Positions 1-8,708 of a DNA stretch of 64,000 nt are shown piece after piece (positions within the stretch are counted from its first letter, which is position 1; every line of letters begins with the position of its first letter). Source of the stretch: Nitrospirillum amazonense (GTDB lineage Bacteria > Pseudomonadota > Alphaproteobacteria > Azospirillales > Azospirillaceae); contig NZ_VITN01000007.1 in the NCBI RefSeq assembly GCF_007828045.1, positions 124,001 to 188,000 of the forward strand. Direction: 5' to 3'. Made by a program: the position numbers and the translations under genes. Under the pieces are notes generated by a model, which saw only the letters and a program-made list of their open reading frames with translations, ran no database searches and had not been told where the DNA came from.

Positions 1-281
1 GGTCCAGCGCCGTGAACGGCGACGCCATCGGCTCCACCTTCGCCATCCTGGACGCCACCACCAACAAGTCGGTGACCTACGGCGTGTTCAGCCGGCCCTA
101 CGGCCAGCTGGACGCCCAGATCGCCTACCAGTTCACGCCTGAGTTCGGCATCACCTTCGAGGCCATCAACCTGACTGATGAGTCTCAGGAGACCTACCTG
201 CAGTTCAAGAACCAACCCTTCACCTACGTGAACGCGGGTCGCCGCTTCATGCTGGGCGGCCGGTTCAAGTTCGGCAGCTGA
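1..281 (+). CDS. TonB-dependent receptor, C-terminal fragment
   Basis: The reading frame is open from the left edge of the window and ends at a TGA, so only the last ~92 residues of an outer-membrane receptor are present. Visible are alternating beta-strand sequences typical of the last strands of a TonB-dependent barrel: YGQLDAQIAYQF, then the FEAINLTDE turn common in this family, then RRFMLGGRFKFGS with a terminal barrel strand. The internal GTG at 12 is not a real start. The LacI-type gene that follows suggests a sugar or oligosaccharide receptor rather than a metal receptor; this is inference from context. Substrate cannot be told from the fragment. Confidence 0.85.
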   Translation, partial: SSAVNGDAIGSTFAILDATTNKSVTYGVFSRPYGQLDAQIAYQFTPEFGITFEAINLTDESQETYLQFKNQPFTYVNAGRRFMLGGRFKFGS

Positions 282-300
282 TGCCCATGAGCTGCGGGGG

Positions 301-326
301 CCGGTCCGGCGGCGACGCCGGGCCGG
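301..326 (+). terminator. Terminator-like hairpin after the receptor gene
   Basis: CCGGTCCGGCG, loop GCGA, CGCCGGGCCGG forms an 11-pair stem with one G-T pair, 20 bases after the receptor stop codon. No T-tract follows, so it could be a terminator or only an RNA-stabilising hairpin. Confidence 0.45.
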
Positions 327-562
327 ATCCTGCAGAAACCGGGGGCCTTTCCAGTACCTGCTTTCCGAAGGGCCCTTGTTGCCGGGGGGCGGCCGGGTTT
401 GGCCGTTTCCCGGGCCTTCTTCTTGATCTCCCTTCTTTGCGCATACCCTCTCCCCGGGGACTATGCGCCCACTCCGGGCGGCATGATTGCGATCGTGCCG
501 CCCTTTCTTTTTTGTGCCATTACAGGAGTAGTGACAGCTGGTACCGAGGGGAGCGATGCCAC

Positions 563-1636
563 ATGGGGAATGACGCCCGGAAACCGACGATCATCGATGT
601 CGCCCGGGTGTCCGGGGTTTCCATCAAGACCGTGTCCCGCGTGCTGAACGGCGAGCCTTACGTCAACCGCGCCACCTTGGACAAGGTGATGAAGGCCATC
701 CATGACCTGGGCTACCACCCCAACATGTCGGCGCGCACGCTGGCCGGCAAACGATCCTATCTGCTGGGCCATCTCTACGGCGATCCGGCCGGCCCCTACA
801 CCATGGAAATCCAGGTGGGCCTGCTGAACCGCTGCCGCGCGCGGGGCTATCACCTGCTGATCGAGGAGATCGACTATCGTGGCCAGGATGTGGAGCGGCG
901 GGTGCGCGCCGTGCTGGACTGGCTGCGCCCCGACGGCGTGGTGCTGACCGCCCCCATCACCGACGAACCGCGCGTGCTGTCCGTGCTGACGGAAAGCGGC
1001 ATACCCCTGGTGCGGGTTACGGCGGAAAGCGGCGGCGACACCTTCTCCTCCGTCTGGATCGATGAGCGGCAGGCGGCGGCGGCCCTGACCCGCCACCTGC
1101 TGTCGCTGGGCCACCGCCGCATCGGCCTGATCAAGGGCCCCGCCAACCACGGCGCCACCGAGCGCCGCCACCGGGGCTATCGCGACGCGCTAGCGGAGCT
1201 GGGCATCGCCGAGGATCCGGACCTGATCGAGCAAGGCGCCTTCACCTTCCCCTCCGCCCTGCCCTGCGCCGAGCGGCTGCTGAGTTTGCCGGAGCCCCCC
1301 ACCGCCATCTTCGCCTGCAATGACGAGATGGCGGCCGCCGTCATCGTCGTGGCCCAGGCGCGGGGCCTGAGCTTGCCCGACGACTTGTCGGTGGCCGGCT
1401 TCGACGACTGCCCCATCGCCAGCATGACCTGGCCGCCCTTGACCACCGTGCGCCAGCCCATGCGCAAGCTGGGGGAGGAGGCGGCGGACCTGCTGATCTC
1501 CCGCCTTATGGAGCGCCCGCGCGGCGACGCCACCGTGCCCCACCGCCTCGTGTCGCATGACCTGGTGGTGCGCGCCTCCACCGCCCGGCCAAAAGCGCAG
1601 AGCCCGGCGCGCCGCCGCGCCAGGAAGGCGGGCTAG
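563..1636 (+). CDS. LacI-family transcriptional regulator
   Basis: A 357-residue DNA-binding regulator of carbohydrate genes. The N-terminal LacI helix-turn-helix is clear (residues about 8-30, TIIDVARVSGVSIKTVSRVL), followed by the hinge-helix region (HPNMSARTLAG) and a periplasmic-binding-protein-like sugar-sensing domain ending in DDLSVAGFDDCPIASMTWPPLTTV, typical of this family. The ATG at 563 is chosen because it starts just before the HTH and has a purine-rich site (GAGGGGAGC) upstream; the frame is open much further upstream but that part is low-quality sequence. It lies directly behind a TonB receptor gene on the same strand, so it probably controls that receptor and a sugar locus to the left. 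Effector unknown. Confidence 0.93.
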   Translation: MGNDARKPTIIDVARVSGVSIKTVSRVLNGEPYVNRATLDKVMKAIHDLGYHPNMSARTLAGKRSYLLGHLYGDPAGPYTMEIQVGLLNRCRARGYHLLIEEIDYRGQDVERRVRAVLDWLRPDGVVLTAPITDEPRVLSVLTESGIPLVRVTAESGGDTFSSVWIDERQAAAALTRHLLSLGHRRIGLIKGPANHGATERRHRGYRDALAELGIAEDPDLIEQGAFTFPSALPCAERLLSLPEPPTAIFACNDEMAAAVIVVAQARGLSLPDDLSVAGFDDCPIASMTWPPLTTVRQPMRKLGEEAADLLISRLMERPRGDATVPHRLVSHDLVVRASTARPKAQSPARRRARKAG

Positions 1637-1691
1637 GACCTGCCGCGCGTATTGGGTGAAATCATCAGTGAAACGGAACGGGAGGAAAGCG

Positions 1692-2198
1692 ATGGCTCAG
1701 CACATTGACGGTGCCGGTGGTGCGCGGAACCCCACGTCGGTCGGGCGCAGGGGCGATCGCGAACTCGTCATCACACGGACATTCGACGCGCCGCCGAGCA
1801 CGGTTTACAGGGCGTGGGGCCAGCCAGAGCTGTTCCAGCGCTGGTGGGTGCCGAAATCGGTACCCGGCATTTCTCTCGTATCGTGCGACCTGGACATCCG
1901 TACCGGCGGAAAGTATCGCCTGGAATTCGCCGCCGGCGGCTCGGACACCATGGCCTTCTACGGCAAATATATCGAGGTGGTGCCTAACGAGCGCATCGTC
2001 TGGACCAATGACGAGGGCGAAGAGGGCGCGATCACCACCGTGACCTTCGAGGACCTGGGCGGGAAGACGCTGCTGACTTTCCACGAAGCCTATCCATCCA
2101 AGGAGGCGCTTGAGGAAGCGCTGCAGGGCTCGGCGGCGGCGCTGCCGGAGCAGCTGGGACAGCTGGGCGACCTGCTTTCCAGCATGGTCGTGCCCTAA
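1692..2198 (+). CDS. SRPBCC / AHSA1-family protein
   Basis: A 168-residue soluble protein with the START-like AHSA1 fold: the opening strand ELVITRTFDAPPSTVYRAW, the conserved FQRWWVPKS segment, and the later blocks GGKYRLEF, GKYIEVVPNERIVWT and VTFEDLGGKTLLTFHE. Members bind hydrophobic ligands or co-chaperone partners; no specific function can be assigned. The start is well placed, with GGAGGA five bases upstream of the ATG. It converges with the ABC ATPase gene on the other strand; the two stop codons share 4 bases. Confidence 0.88.
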   Translation: MAQHIDGAGGARNPTSVGRRGDRELVITRTFDAPPSTVYRAWGQPELFQRWWVPKSVPGISLVSCDLDIRTGGKYRLEFAAGGSDTMAFYGKYIEVVPNERIVWTNDEGEEGAITTVTFEDLGGKTLLTFHEAYPSKEALEEALQGSAAALPEQLGQLGDLLSSMVVP

Positions 2199-2890
2199 CG
2201 GGCCAGGTCGCGCAAGGCGGCCACGGTCGCCGCCGCCAGGGCCGGGTCGGTGCGGACCCCGGGCGGCACCGCCTGATCGAACAGCAGGCGTGCGGGGCCG
2301 GGTGAGAGCACCAGCACGCGATGGGCCAGGGCCACCGCCTCCATCAGGTCATGGGTGATCAGCAGCGTGGGCACCGGCCGGCGCAGGAGTTGCTCCGCCA
2401 GGACGGCGCGGGCCAGGCGCTGGTTGCCCTCATCCAGGGAGGCGAAGGGCTCGTCCAACAGCAGGGCCTGGGCATCCACCGCCAGGGCGCGGGCCAGCGC
2501 CAGCCGCCGCGCCATGCCCAGGGACAGCTGCGAGGCCCAGACGTCCGCCTGGGCCGCCAGGCCCAGGCGCTCCAACAGCCGCTCGCCCTCCGCCGGGTCG
2601 GCGCCGGCCAGGGCCAGGTTCTGCCGCACGGTGCGCCAGGGCAGCAGGCGCGGCTGCTGGAAAACGACGCCCAGGTTGGGAACCGGGCGCGCACCCTCCC
2701 CGCTCCACCGCACGGTGCCCGTGACCCCGCGATCCAGCCCGGCCACCAGACGCAGCAGGGTGCTCTTGCCGCAACCGGAGGGGCCGACCACGGCCATCAC
2801 CTCACCCTCGTCCAGGCTGAACGCCAGGCTGCCCAGTACCGGCCGGCCGGCCAGGCGTTTCTCACGGATGTCGACGATAAGCCGGGTCAC
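2195..2890 (-). CDS. ABC transporter ATP-binding protein (nitrate/sulfonate/taurine type)
   Basis: A 231-residue cytoplasmic ATPase. The Walker A is GPSGCGKSTLL, the Q-loop region reads VVFQQPRLLPWRTV, the signature is degenerate (LSLGMARRLALARAL instead of LSGGQ), Walker B is ALLLDEPFASLD and the switch His is in LLITHDLMEAV. This pattern is that of the SsuB/TauB/NrtD group. The GTG start at 2890 overlaps the permease stop by 4 bases (GTGA), so the two are translationally coupled. It is the last gene of a three-gene importer transcribed leftwards. The shortened signature motif is usual in this subgroup and does not by itself mean loss of activity. Confidence 0.92.
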   Translation of the reverse strand: MTRLIVDIREKRLAGRPVLGSLAFSLDEGEVMAVVGPSGCGKSTLLRLVAGLDRGVTGTVRWSGEGARPVPNLGVVFQQPRLLPWRTVRQNLALAGADPAEGERLLERLGLAAQADVWASQLSLGMARRLALARALAVDAQALLLDEPFASLDEGNQRLARAVLAEQLLRRPVPTLLITHDLMEAVALAHRVLVLSPGPARLLFDQAVPPGVRTDPALAAATVAALRDLAR

Positions 2891-3654
2891 GACGCCCTCC
2901 ACCGCGCCGCCCGGCGCTCCAGCGGTTGCAGGGCCGCCCATTCGATGACCTGGACGATGAGGATGAAGGCCAGGGCGTAGGCCAGGATGTGGGCCACGTC
3001 GAACAGCTGGAAATAGACCTGGATCTGGAAGCCGACGCCGTCGCTGCGGCCCAGCAGCTCCACCACCAGCACGATCTTCCAGATCAGCGCCAGGCCGGAG
3101 CGGGTGGCGGCGAACAGGTAGGGCAGCAACTGCGGCAGCACGATATGGCGCAGGGTGGCCGCGCGGCCGTAGCGGAAGACCCGCCCCATCTCCAGCAACT
3201 CCGCGTCCAGGGCCCGCACGCCCTCGCGCACGGTGACGGCGGTGGTGGGCAGCTTGTTCAGCGCCACGGCCGCGATGGCCGCCGCCTCCGTCAGGCCAAA
3301 CCAGACATAGAGCAGGACGATCAGCACCAGGGCCGGCAGGTTCAGCAGCAACAGCAGCGCGCTGTCCAGCCACAAATCCACCGTGCGCCACCAGCCCATG
3401 GCCAGGCCCAGCGCCGTGCCCGCCCCCATGGCCAGCAGGAAGGACGCCGCCACCCGGGCCAGGGTGATGCCGACATGGTGGGGCAAGACGCCCGACGCCG
3501 TCTCACGCGCCATGACGGCCAGCACGGTGGAGGCCGGCGGCGCCAGGGGGCTGGCCGCCAGGCGCCCCGCCGCCTCCCACGCCAGCAGCAGGACCAGGAC
3601 CGACAGCGCACGGATCAGCCAGGCCCGGCCCCGGTCCGCCGCCTCCCGACTCAC
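2887..3654 (-). CDS. ABC transporter permease (BPD_transp_1, SsuC/TauC-like)
   Basis: A 255-residue inner-membrane protein with about six hydrophobic segments and the binding-protein-dependent permease core. The EAA-type loop that docks the ATPase is seen at ELLEMGRVFRYGRAATLRHIVLP followed by PYLFAATR. The GTG at 3654 overlaps the TGA of the substrate-binding gene (GTGA), which fixes the start; the frame is open further upstream but would overlap that gene. With its neighbours it forms an importer for a small solute, by family most often a sulfonate, nitrate or thiamine-precursor-like compound; the true substrate is unknown. Confidence 0.9.
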   Translation of the reverse strand: MSREAADRGRAWLIRALSVLVLLLAWEAAGRLAASPLAPPASTVLAVMARETASGVLPHHVGITLARVAASFLLAMGAGTALGLAMGWWRTVDLWLDSALLLLLNLPALVLIVLLYVWFGLTEAAAIAAVALNKLPTTAVTVREGVRALDAELLEMGRVFRYGRAATLRHIVLPQLLPYLFAATRSGLALIWKIVLVVELLGRSDGVGFQIQVYFQLFDVAHILAYALAFILIVQVIEWAALQPLERRAARWRAS

Positions 3655-4670
3655 CAAGATTGCGCCGCCTGCCAGAAGGTGCCGGCCGGCAGCGTGTCGC
3701 CACCGCCGCCCACCAGCGCCGGTCCGCCCACCGAGGCCAGCACCTGGTACAGCTGGGCGGCGGCCTCTTGTTCCGCTGGCCCCCAATGGCGGGGAATGCC
3801 GCGCCGGTACCAGTCGCGCAAGGCGTCGAACTCCGCATCGCTGCCGGCGTCGGCCAGGGCGCGCAGCGTGGGCCATTCCGCCTCGTCCTTGACCAGCAGG
3901 TCGCGCGCCTGGCGGCTGGCGGCGATGAAGCCCTCCAGCACGGCGCCATTGGCCTTGGCCCAGCGTTCGGAGAAGACGTAGCCCACCATGGGCGGCGTGC
4001 CCTGGACGCCCAGCCCGGTCACCGCGTCCTCAACCGTCAGCAGGCGGCGTTGCCCGGCCGCCTGACCCTTGGCGGCGAAGGGCCAATAGGTCAGCAGGGC
4101 GTCCAGCCGGCCGGCCGCCAGCGCGTTGGCCAGCAGGGGCGGGGCGCCGAAGGTCTTCTCCGCCGTCCGGTCCAGGTCGATGCCGGCCTGGCGCTGGGCA
4201 TAGGCACGCAGGATCAGCCAGTTCTTGTCCAACGCCCCGCCGGCGATGCCCAGGCGGCGGCCGGGCAGGTCGGGCACCGTGGCCACGGGCCCCTGCGCCG
4301 GGGCCATCAACGCGCCGGCGGAATTGGAAAAGGGGATGAAGGTCCAGTCGCCACCGCCCGACCCTCCCTGGGCCGCCCGCTGCCGCGCCACCCACAGCCA
4401 ATCCACGGCGATGGTGTCCACCTGGCCCGCCTGCAGCGCCACCTGCGTCGCCTGGCCGGTGGCAAATTCCTGGGGGGCGACGGTCAGGCCGTGGGCGGCG
4501 TCCAGCCCGTGGCGACGGATGACGTCCAGTTCCCACGACACGGTGCCGTAGCGCAGCACGCCCACACGCAAGGCCGGCGCACCGGCGGCTTTGGTCCGAA
4601 GGGGCGCCAACCCAGCCGCGAGACCCGTGGCCGTCAGGTGGCCCAGCAGGCGGCGGCGTGTCATGGTCAT
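3651..4670 (-). CDS. ABC transporter substrate-binding protein (NMT1/SsuA-like), Tat signal
   Basis: A 339-residue periplasmic binding protein. The N terminus has a twin-arginine-like signal (TRRRLLGHLTATGLAAGLAPL) ending near residue 29, so it is probably exported folded. The mature part starts ALRVGVLRYGTVSWELDVIRRHGLD and continues with QATQVALQAGQVDTIAVDW, as in NMT1/SsuA-like proteins, and later TYWPFAAKG. A second ATG at 4664 is possible. It is the first gene of the leftward SBP-permease-ATPase operon and is divergent from the Ped-type ABC genes. That placement hints at a role tied to alcohol or metal metabolism, but the ligand cannot be read from sequence. Confidence 0.88.
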   Translation of the reverse strand: MTMTRRRLLGHLTATGLAAGLAPLRTKAAGAPALRVGVLRYGTVSWELDVIRRHGLDAAHGLTVAPQEFATGQATQVALQAGQVDTIAVDWLWVARQRAAQGGSGGGDWTFIPFSNSAGALMAPAQGPVATVPDLPGRRLGIAGGALDKNWLILRAYAQRQAGIDLDRTAEKTFGAPPLLANALAAGRLDALLTYWPFAAKGQAAGQRRLLTVEDAVTGLGVQGTPPMVGYVFSERWAKANGAVLEGFIAASRQARDLLVKDEAEWPTLRALADAGSDAEFDALRDWYRRGIPRHWGPAEQEAAAQLYQVLASVGGPALVGGGGDTLPAGTFWQAAQSW

Positions 4671-4744
4671 GGGGGCATCCTCCGCGCCCGGCCAGGGCGC
4701 CGGACCCAGAGTGGTCTCTGGGGTTGTTCCTGGTTTCGGTGGTC

Positions 4745-4775
4745 ATTATCGGGCCGCCGGCTTCACCCCTGTCAA
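4745..4775 (-). promoter_or_regulatory. Candidate sigma70-type promoter of the NMT1-type ABC operon
   Basis: On the minus strand a perfect TTGACA (4770-4775) is followed, 19 bases later, by GATAAT (4745-4750). It lies about 75 bases upstream of the substrate-binding protein start in the 236-base divergent spacer. The spacer of 19 is longer than ideal. Confidence 0.5.
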
Positions 4776-4906
4776 CCCGGGCCCTCTACGACTATAGAAT
4801 GAGACAGCACGCTGATTTATGGCCCTGATTTCCTATGGCGGCCCCGGATGCCACGGGCCATTATTGATCGGTGGTTCCTGGTCTGACACTCAAGGAGACG
4901 GCGGAA

Positions 4907-6172
4907 ATGCCCAACCGCCGCCATGGCCTGATCGGCGTGTATCCCATAGGCGTGATCCTGTCCGGCCTGCTGCTGGCCGGACAGGCGGCGCATGCCGCAC
5001 CACCCGCCGCCGCAAAGACCCCCGCCGCCACACCCAAGCCGGATGCCAAGCCCGATCCTGTCGCCAACATCGCCTATCTGGCGCTGGTGCAGAAGCGGGT
5101 GCTGCCGCAAAGCTTCCTGGACCAACCGCCGGAGGACGACGGCGTGCAGGGCGCCCGCCTGGGCCTGGCCGACAACATCACCACCGGCCGCTTCATCCAC
5201 CAGGCCTATCATCTGGAAGAGGCGCTGGAACCAGACGCCGACGCCGTGGTTGCGGCCTTCAGGAAACTGGTGGCCCAAGGTTATCGCGCCTTCGTCACCG
5301 ACGTGCCGGCCGACCTGCTGCTGCGCCTGGCCGACTTGGCCGAAGCCAAGGACGCCACGCTGCTGGACGCCACCAGCACCGACGATGCCCTGCGCGGCGA
5401 GCAGTGCCGGCGCAACGTCCTGCACCTGCTGCCCAGCCGCGCCATGCTGGCCGACGCCCTGATGCAGTACCTGACCATCAAGAACTGGCGCGACATTCTG
5501 CTGGTGGCGGGGCCCAACCCCGAGGACACGCTGTATGCCGACGCGCTGCGCAAATCGGCGCGCAAATTCCGCCTGAAGATCGTGGCGGACAAGCCCTGGA
5601 CCTATGACCCCGGTGCCCGGCGCACCGACACCGGCCACTACGCCATCGGGGCCGAGGTGGCGCGCTTCACCCAAGGCATCAAGTACGACGTGCTGGTGGT
5701 GGCGGATGAGGGCGACAATTTCGGCGATGAGCTGGGCTATCGCGCCACCGACCCCCGGCCCGTGGCCGGCACCCAGGGCCTGATGCCCGCCGCCTGGGCC
5801 CGCCCCTTTGAGCAGTGGGGCGCCACGCAACTGCAGGCGCGCTTCCTGAAGCAGGCCGGCCGCTGGATGACGGAGCGGGACTACGGCGCCTGGATGGCGG
5901 TGCGGGCCCTGGGCGAGGCCGCCACCCGGGGCGGCAGCGTGGAGGGGGCGGCCATGACCGCCTACCTGCGCAAGCCCGAGTTCGAGTTGGCGGCCTTCAA
6001 GGGCGCGCGGCTCAGCTTCCGCGCCTGGGACGGGCAGCTGCGCCAGCCGGTGCTGCTGGCCGACGCGCGCTCACTGGTGTCCGTCTCGCCCCAGCCGGGC
6101 TTCCTGCACGAGACATCGGAACTGGATACGCTGGGTCCCGACCAGCCGGAGACGACATGTCATCCAAAGTGA
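4907..6172 (+). CDS. pedA1: ABC substrate-binding protein of the PQQ alcohol dehydrogenase system (PedA1/LutA-like)
   Basis: A 421-residue periplasmic protein resembling the TIGR03863 family of branched-chain-amino-acid-type binding proteins that accompany PQQ alcohol dehydrogenases. A signal peptide (GVILSGLLLAGQAAHA) and an Ala/Pro/Lys linker precede the core. Typical segments are IAYLALVQKR, GARLGLADNITTGRF, and VLHLLPSRAMLADALMQYL followed by KNWRDILLV. The ATG at 4907 is chosen for its AAGGAGA site. Relatives are PedA1 of Pseudomonas putida and LutA of Methylorubrum extorquens, both linked to lanthanide-dependent growth. It heads a five-gene operon whose first four genes overlap. A role in lanthanide handling here is inference from homology and from the XoxF gene in the window. 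Confidence 0.88.
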   Translation: MPNRRHGLIGVYPIGVILSGLLLAGQAAHAAPPAAAKTPAATPKPDAKPDPVANIAYLALVQKRVLPQSFLDQPPEDDGVQGARLGLADNITTGRFIHQAYHLEEALEPDADAVVAAFRKLVAQGYRAFVTDVPADLLLRLADLAEAKDATLLDATSTDDALRGEQCRRNVLHLLPSRAMLADALMQYLTIKNWRDILLVAGPNPEDTLYADALRKSARKFRLKIVADKPWTYDPGARRTDTGHYAIGAEVARFTQGIKYDVLVVADEGDNFGDELGYRATDPRPVAGTQGLMPAAWARPFEQWGATQLQARFLKQAGRWMTERDYGAWMAVRALGEAATRGGSVEGAAMTAYLRKPEFELAAFKGARLSFRAWDGQLRQPVLLADARSLVSVSPQPGFLHETSELDTLGPDQPETTCHPK

Positions 6173-7125
6173 AATGCTTAGCGGTGTTGGCCGCCCTGCT
6201 GACCACCACCCCCGCCCTGGCCGAACGGCTGCTGGTGTCCAATGAAAAGGACAACACCATCACGGTGGTGGACGCCGGGACGCTGGCCGTCGTCAAGACG
6301 GTGAAGGTGGGCGCCCGGCCGCGCGGCATCGCCCTGTCCAAGGACGGCAAGTCGCTCTATATCTGCACCAGCGACGCCGACCATATCGAGGTGCTGGATC
6401 TGGCCAGCCTGACGGTCAGCCGCACCCTGCCCAGCGGCCCGGACCCGGAGCTGTTCACCCTCAGCCCCGACGGCAAGACGCTGTACGTCTCCAACGAGAA
6501 CGACAACATGGTGTCGGTGCTGGACATCGCCACCGGCCGCATCGTCACCGAGATCCCCGTGGGGGTGGAGCCGGAGGGCATGGGCATCAGCCCGGACGGC
6601 AAGATCCTGGTGAACACGTCGGAAACCACCAGCATGGCCCATTTCATCGACACCCAAACCCACGAGGTGCTGGCCAACGTGCTGGTGGGCAGCCGGCCGC
6701 GCGTGGCGCAGTGGACCAAGGACGGGTCGCTGGTGTGGGTGTCGGCCGAGGTGGGCGGCACCGTCAGCATCATCGACGCCACCCAGCGCAAGGTCATCCA
6801 GACCATCCATTTCGAGATCCCCGGGGTGCCGAAGGAATCCATCCAGCCGGTGGGCATTCAGTTGACCGCCGACGGCACCACCGCCTTCGTTGCGCTGGGC
6901 CCCGCCAACCGCGTCGCCGTCATCGATACCCATAGCTACCAGGTCAAGAAGTACCTGCTGGTGGGCCAGCGGGTGTGGAACCTGGCCTTCTCCGGCGACG
7001 GCAAACGGTTGTACACCACCAACGGCGTCAGCAACGATTTGTCGGTCATCGACGTCGACGCGCTGAAGGTGGTGAAGTCGGTGCCGGTGGGCCGCCTGCC
7101 CTGGGGCGTGGTGGTGGCGCCGTGA
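6157..7125 (+). CDS. pedA2: PQQ-dependent catabolism-associated beta-propeller protein (PedA2-like)
   Basis: A 322-residue secreted beta-propeller. A signal peptide (CLAVLAALLTTTPALA) is followed by about seven YVTN-type blades such as LLVSNEKDNTITVVDA, LYVSNENDNMVSVLDI and LYTTNGVSNDLSVIDV. This matches the TIGR03866 family found beside PedA1-type binding proteins. The ATG at 6157 overlaps the end of pedA1 by 16 bases and the stop overlaps the ATPase start (GTGA), so it is embedded in the operon. In P. putida the equivalent pedA2 belongs to the same transporter cluster. Its molecular task, perhaps holding or delivering substrate in the periplasm, is not established. Confidence 0.9.
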   Translation: MSSKVKCLAVLAALLTTTPALAERLLVSNEKDNTITVVDAGTLAVVKTVKVGARPRGIALSKDGKSLYICTSDADHIEVLDLASLTVSRTLPSGPDPELFTLSPDGKTLYVSNENDNMVSVLDIATGRIVTEIPVGVEPEGMGISPDGKILVNTSETTSMAHFIDTQTHEVLANVLVGSRPRVAQWTKDGSLVWVSAEVGGTVSIIDATQRKVIQTIHFEIPGVPKESIQPVGIQLTADGTTAFVALGPANRVAVIDTHSYQVKKYLLVGQRVWNLAFSGDGKRLYTTNGVSNDLSVIDVDALKVVKSVPVGRLPWGVVVAP

Positions 7126-7889
7126 CGCCAGCCCCGCAGCTTGCCACCGCGGCCTTGGATGTATCGGGCCTCAGCCATGCCTTCGGTCCCCGCCAGGTCC
7201 TGCGCGACGTGGGCTTCAGCCTGGCCCCCGGCGACTTCACCGTGCTGCTGGGCCTGAACGGGGCGGGCAAGACCACGCTGTTCGCCTTGGTCACCCGCCT
7301 GTACCACAGCCGGCAGGGGCGCATCACCGTCTTCGGCCACGACATCCGCCGCCAGCCTTCCTCCGCCCTGGCCGCCATGGGCGTGGTGTTCCAGCAGCCC
7401 ACCCTGGACCTGGACCTGACGGTGCGGCAGAACCTGGCCTATCACGCCAGCCTGCACGGCCTGGCCGGATCCCGCGCCCGCATCCGCATCGACGAGGAGC
7501 TGGAGCGCGTGGGCCTGGCCGACCGGCAAAACACGCGGGTGCGCCAGTTGTCCGGCGGCCAGCGGCGGCGGGTGGAACTGGCCCGCGCCCTGGTGCATGA
7601 CCCGGCCCTGCTGCTGTTGGATGAGCCCACCGTGGGCCTGGACATCGAAAGCCGTCGATTCCTGATCGACCATGTCCGCCACCTGTGCCGCAGCCGGGAT
7701 ATGGCCGTGCTGTGGGCCACCCACCTGATCGATGAGGCCGACGACACCGCCAAGGTCATCGTCCTGCACCAGGGGCAAGTGCTGGACCAGGGGCCCGTGC
7801 CCCAGGTCGCGTCCCGCGCCGGCGTGCCCACCCTGCGCGCCGCCTTCGACACCCTGACACGTCAGCATCAAGGGGGGGCCGCGCGATGA
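7122..7889 (+). CDS. pedB: ABC transporter ATP-binding protein, PQQ alcohol dehydrogenase system (PedB/LutE-like)
   Basis: A 255-residue ATPase of the ABC-2 exporter-like class (TIGR03864 type). Walker A is GLNGAGKTTLF, the Q-loop is GVVFQQPTLDLDLTV, the signature is LSGGQRRRVELARAL and Walker B is LLLLDEPTVGLD, with the switch region WATHLIDEA. The GTG start at 7122 overlaps the propeller stop. It pairs with the membrane protein that follows. Homologues LutE and PedB are needed for lanthanide-dependent growth in other bacteria; the direction of transport and exact cargo remain inference here. Confidence 0.92.
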   Translation: MTPAPQLATAALDVSGLSHAFGPRQVLRDVGFSLAPGDFTVLLGLNGAGKTTLFALVTRLYHSRQGRITVFGHDIRRQPSSALAAMGVVFQQPTLDLDLTVRQNLAYHASLHGLAGSRARIRIDEELERVGLADRQNTRVRQLSGGQRRRVELARALVHDPALLLLDEPTVGLDIESRRFLIDHVRHLCRSRDMAVLWATHLIDEADDTAKVIVLHQGQVLDQGPVPQVASRAGVPTLRAAFDTLTRQHQGGAAR

Positions 7890-8695
7890 CCCCCATCCAC
7901 TACGCCCGCTGCCTGGGCGGCATCGTGAAGCGCGAGGCGCTGCGCTGGACGCAACAGCGCGGCCGCTTCTTTTCCGCCCTGGTGCGGCCGCTGGTGTGGC
8001 TGGCCATCTTCGCGGCTGGATTCCACTTCGTCCTGGGCGTCTCCATCATCCCGCCCTATGAAACCTACATCCCGTACGAGGTCTATATCGCCCCGGGCTT
8101 GCTGGCCATGATCCAGCTGTTCAACGGCATGCAAAGCTCCCTTTCCATGGTTTACGACCGGGAAATGGGCAGCATGAAGACCCTGCTGGTCAGCCCCTTC
8201 CCCCGTTGGTTCCTGCTGACGGCCAAGCTGCTGGCCAGCGTGGTGGTGTCGGTGGTGCAGGCCTACATCTTCCTGGCCATCGCCTGGTTCTGGGAGATCG
8301 ATCCGCCGCCGCTGGGCTATCTGTCGGTGCTGCCGGCCCTGATCCTGTCGGGCCTGATGCTGGGCGCGCTGGGCCTGGTTCTGTCCTCCTTCATCCGCCA
8401 GCTGGAAAACTTCGCCGGGGTGATGAACTTCGTCATCTTCCCCATGTTCTTCGCCTCCTCCGCCCTCTATCCGCTGTGGCGGGTGAAGGAAAGCAGCCTC
8501 ACGCTCTATTGGATTTGCCAGGCCAACCCCTTCACCCACGCGACGGAGCTGATCCGCTTCGCGCTGTACGGCCAGATGGCGCCGCTGTCGGCCGGGGTGG
8601 TGGCGGGGGCCACGCTGCTGTTCATGATCCTGGCGGTCTGGGGCTATGACCCTGGCCGCGGCCTGCTGGCCCGACGGGGCGGCGGCGGCGAGTGA
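7886..8695 (+). CDS. pedC: ABC-2 type permease, PQQ alcohol dehydrogenase system (PedC/LutF-like)
   Basis: A 269-residue inner-membrane protein with six hydrophobic segments, as in ABC-2 permeases. The N-terminal cytoplasmic part (YARCLGGIVKREALRW) precedes the first helix. The conserved block FNGMQSSLSMVYDREMGSMK, followed by LLVSPFPRW, is typical of the PedC (TIGR03861) group. ATGA overlap with the ATPase gene indicates coupled translation. With PedA1, PedA2 and PedB it makes up the transport unit that accompanies quinoprotein alcohol oxidation. Confidence 0.9.
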   Translation: MTPIHYARCLGGIVKREALRWTQQRGRFFSALVRPLVWLAIFAAGFHFVLGVSIIPPYETYIPYEVYIAPGLLAMIQLFNGMQSSLSMVYDREMGSMKTLLVSPFPRWFLLTAKLLASVVVSVVQAYIFLAIAWFWEIDPPPLGYLSVLPALILSGLMLGALGLVLSSFIRQLENFAGVMNFVIFPMFFASSALYPLWRVKESSLTLYWICQANPFTHATELIRFALYGQMAPLSAGVVAGATLLFMILAVWGYDPGRGLLARRGGGGE

Positions 8696-8708
8696 AGAGG
8701 GTTTGCCC

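Noticed and set aside
1-281. The receptor fragment as LutH, the lanthanophore receptor of the Lut system
   Set aside because: It is followed by a LacI regulator and separated from the Ped/Lut-like genes by three unrelated reading frames; a sugar receptor is more likely.
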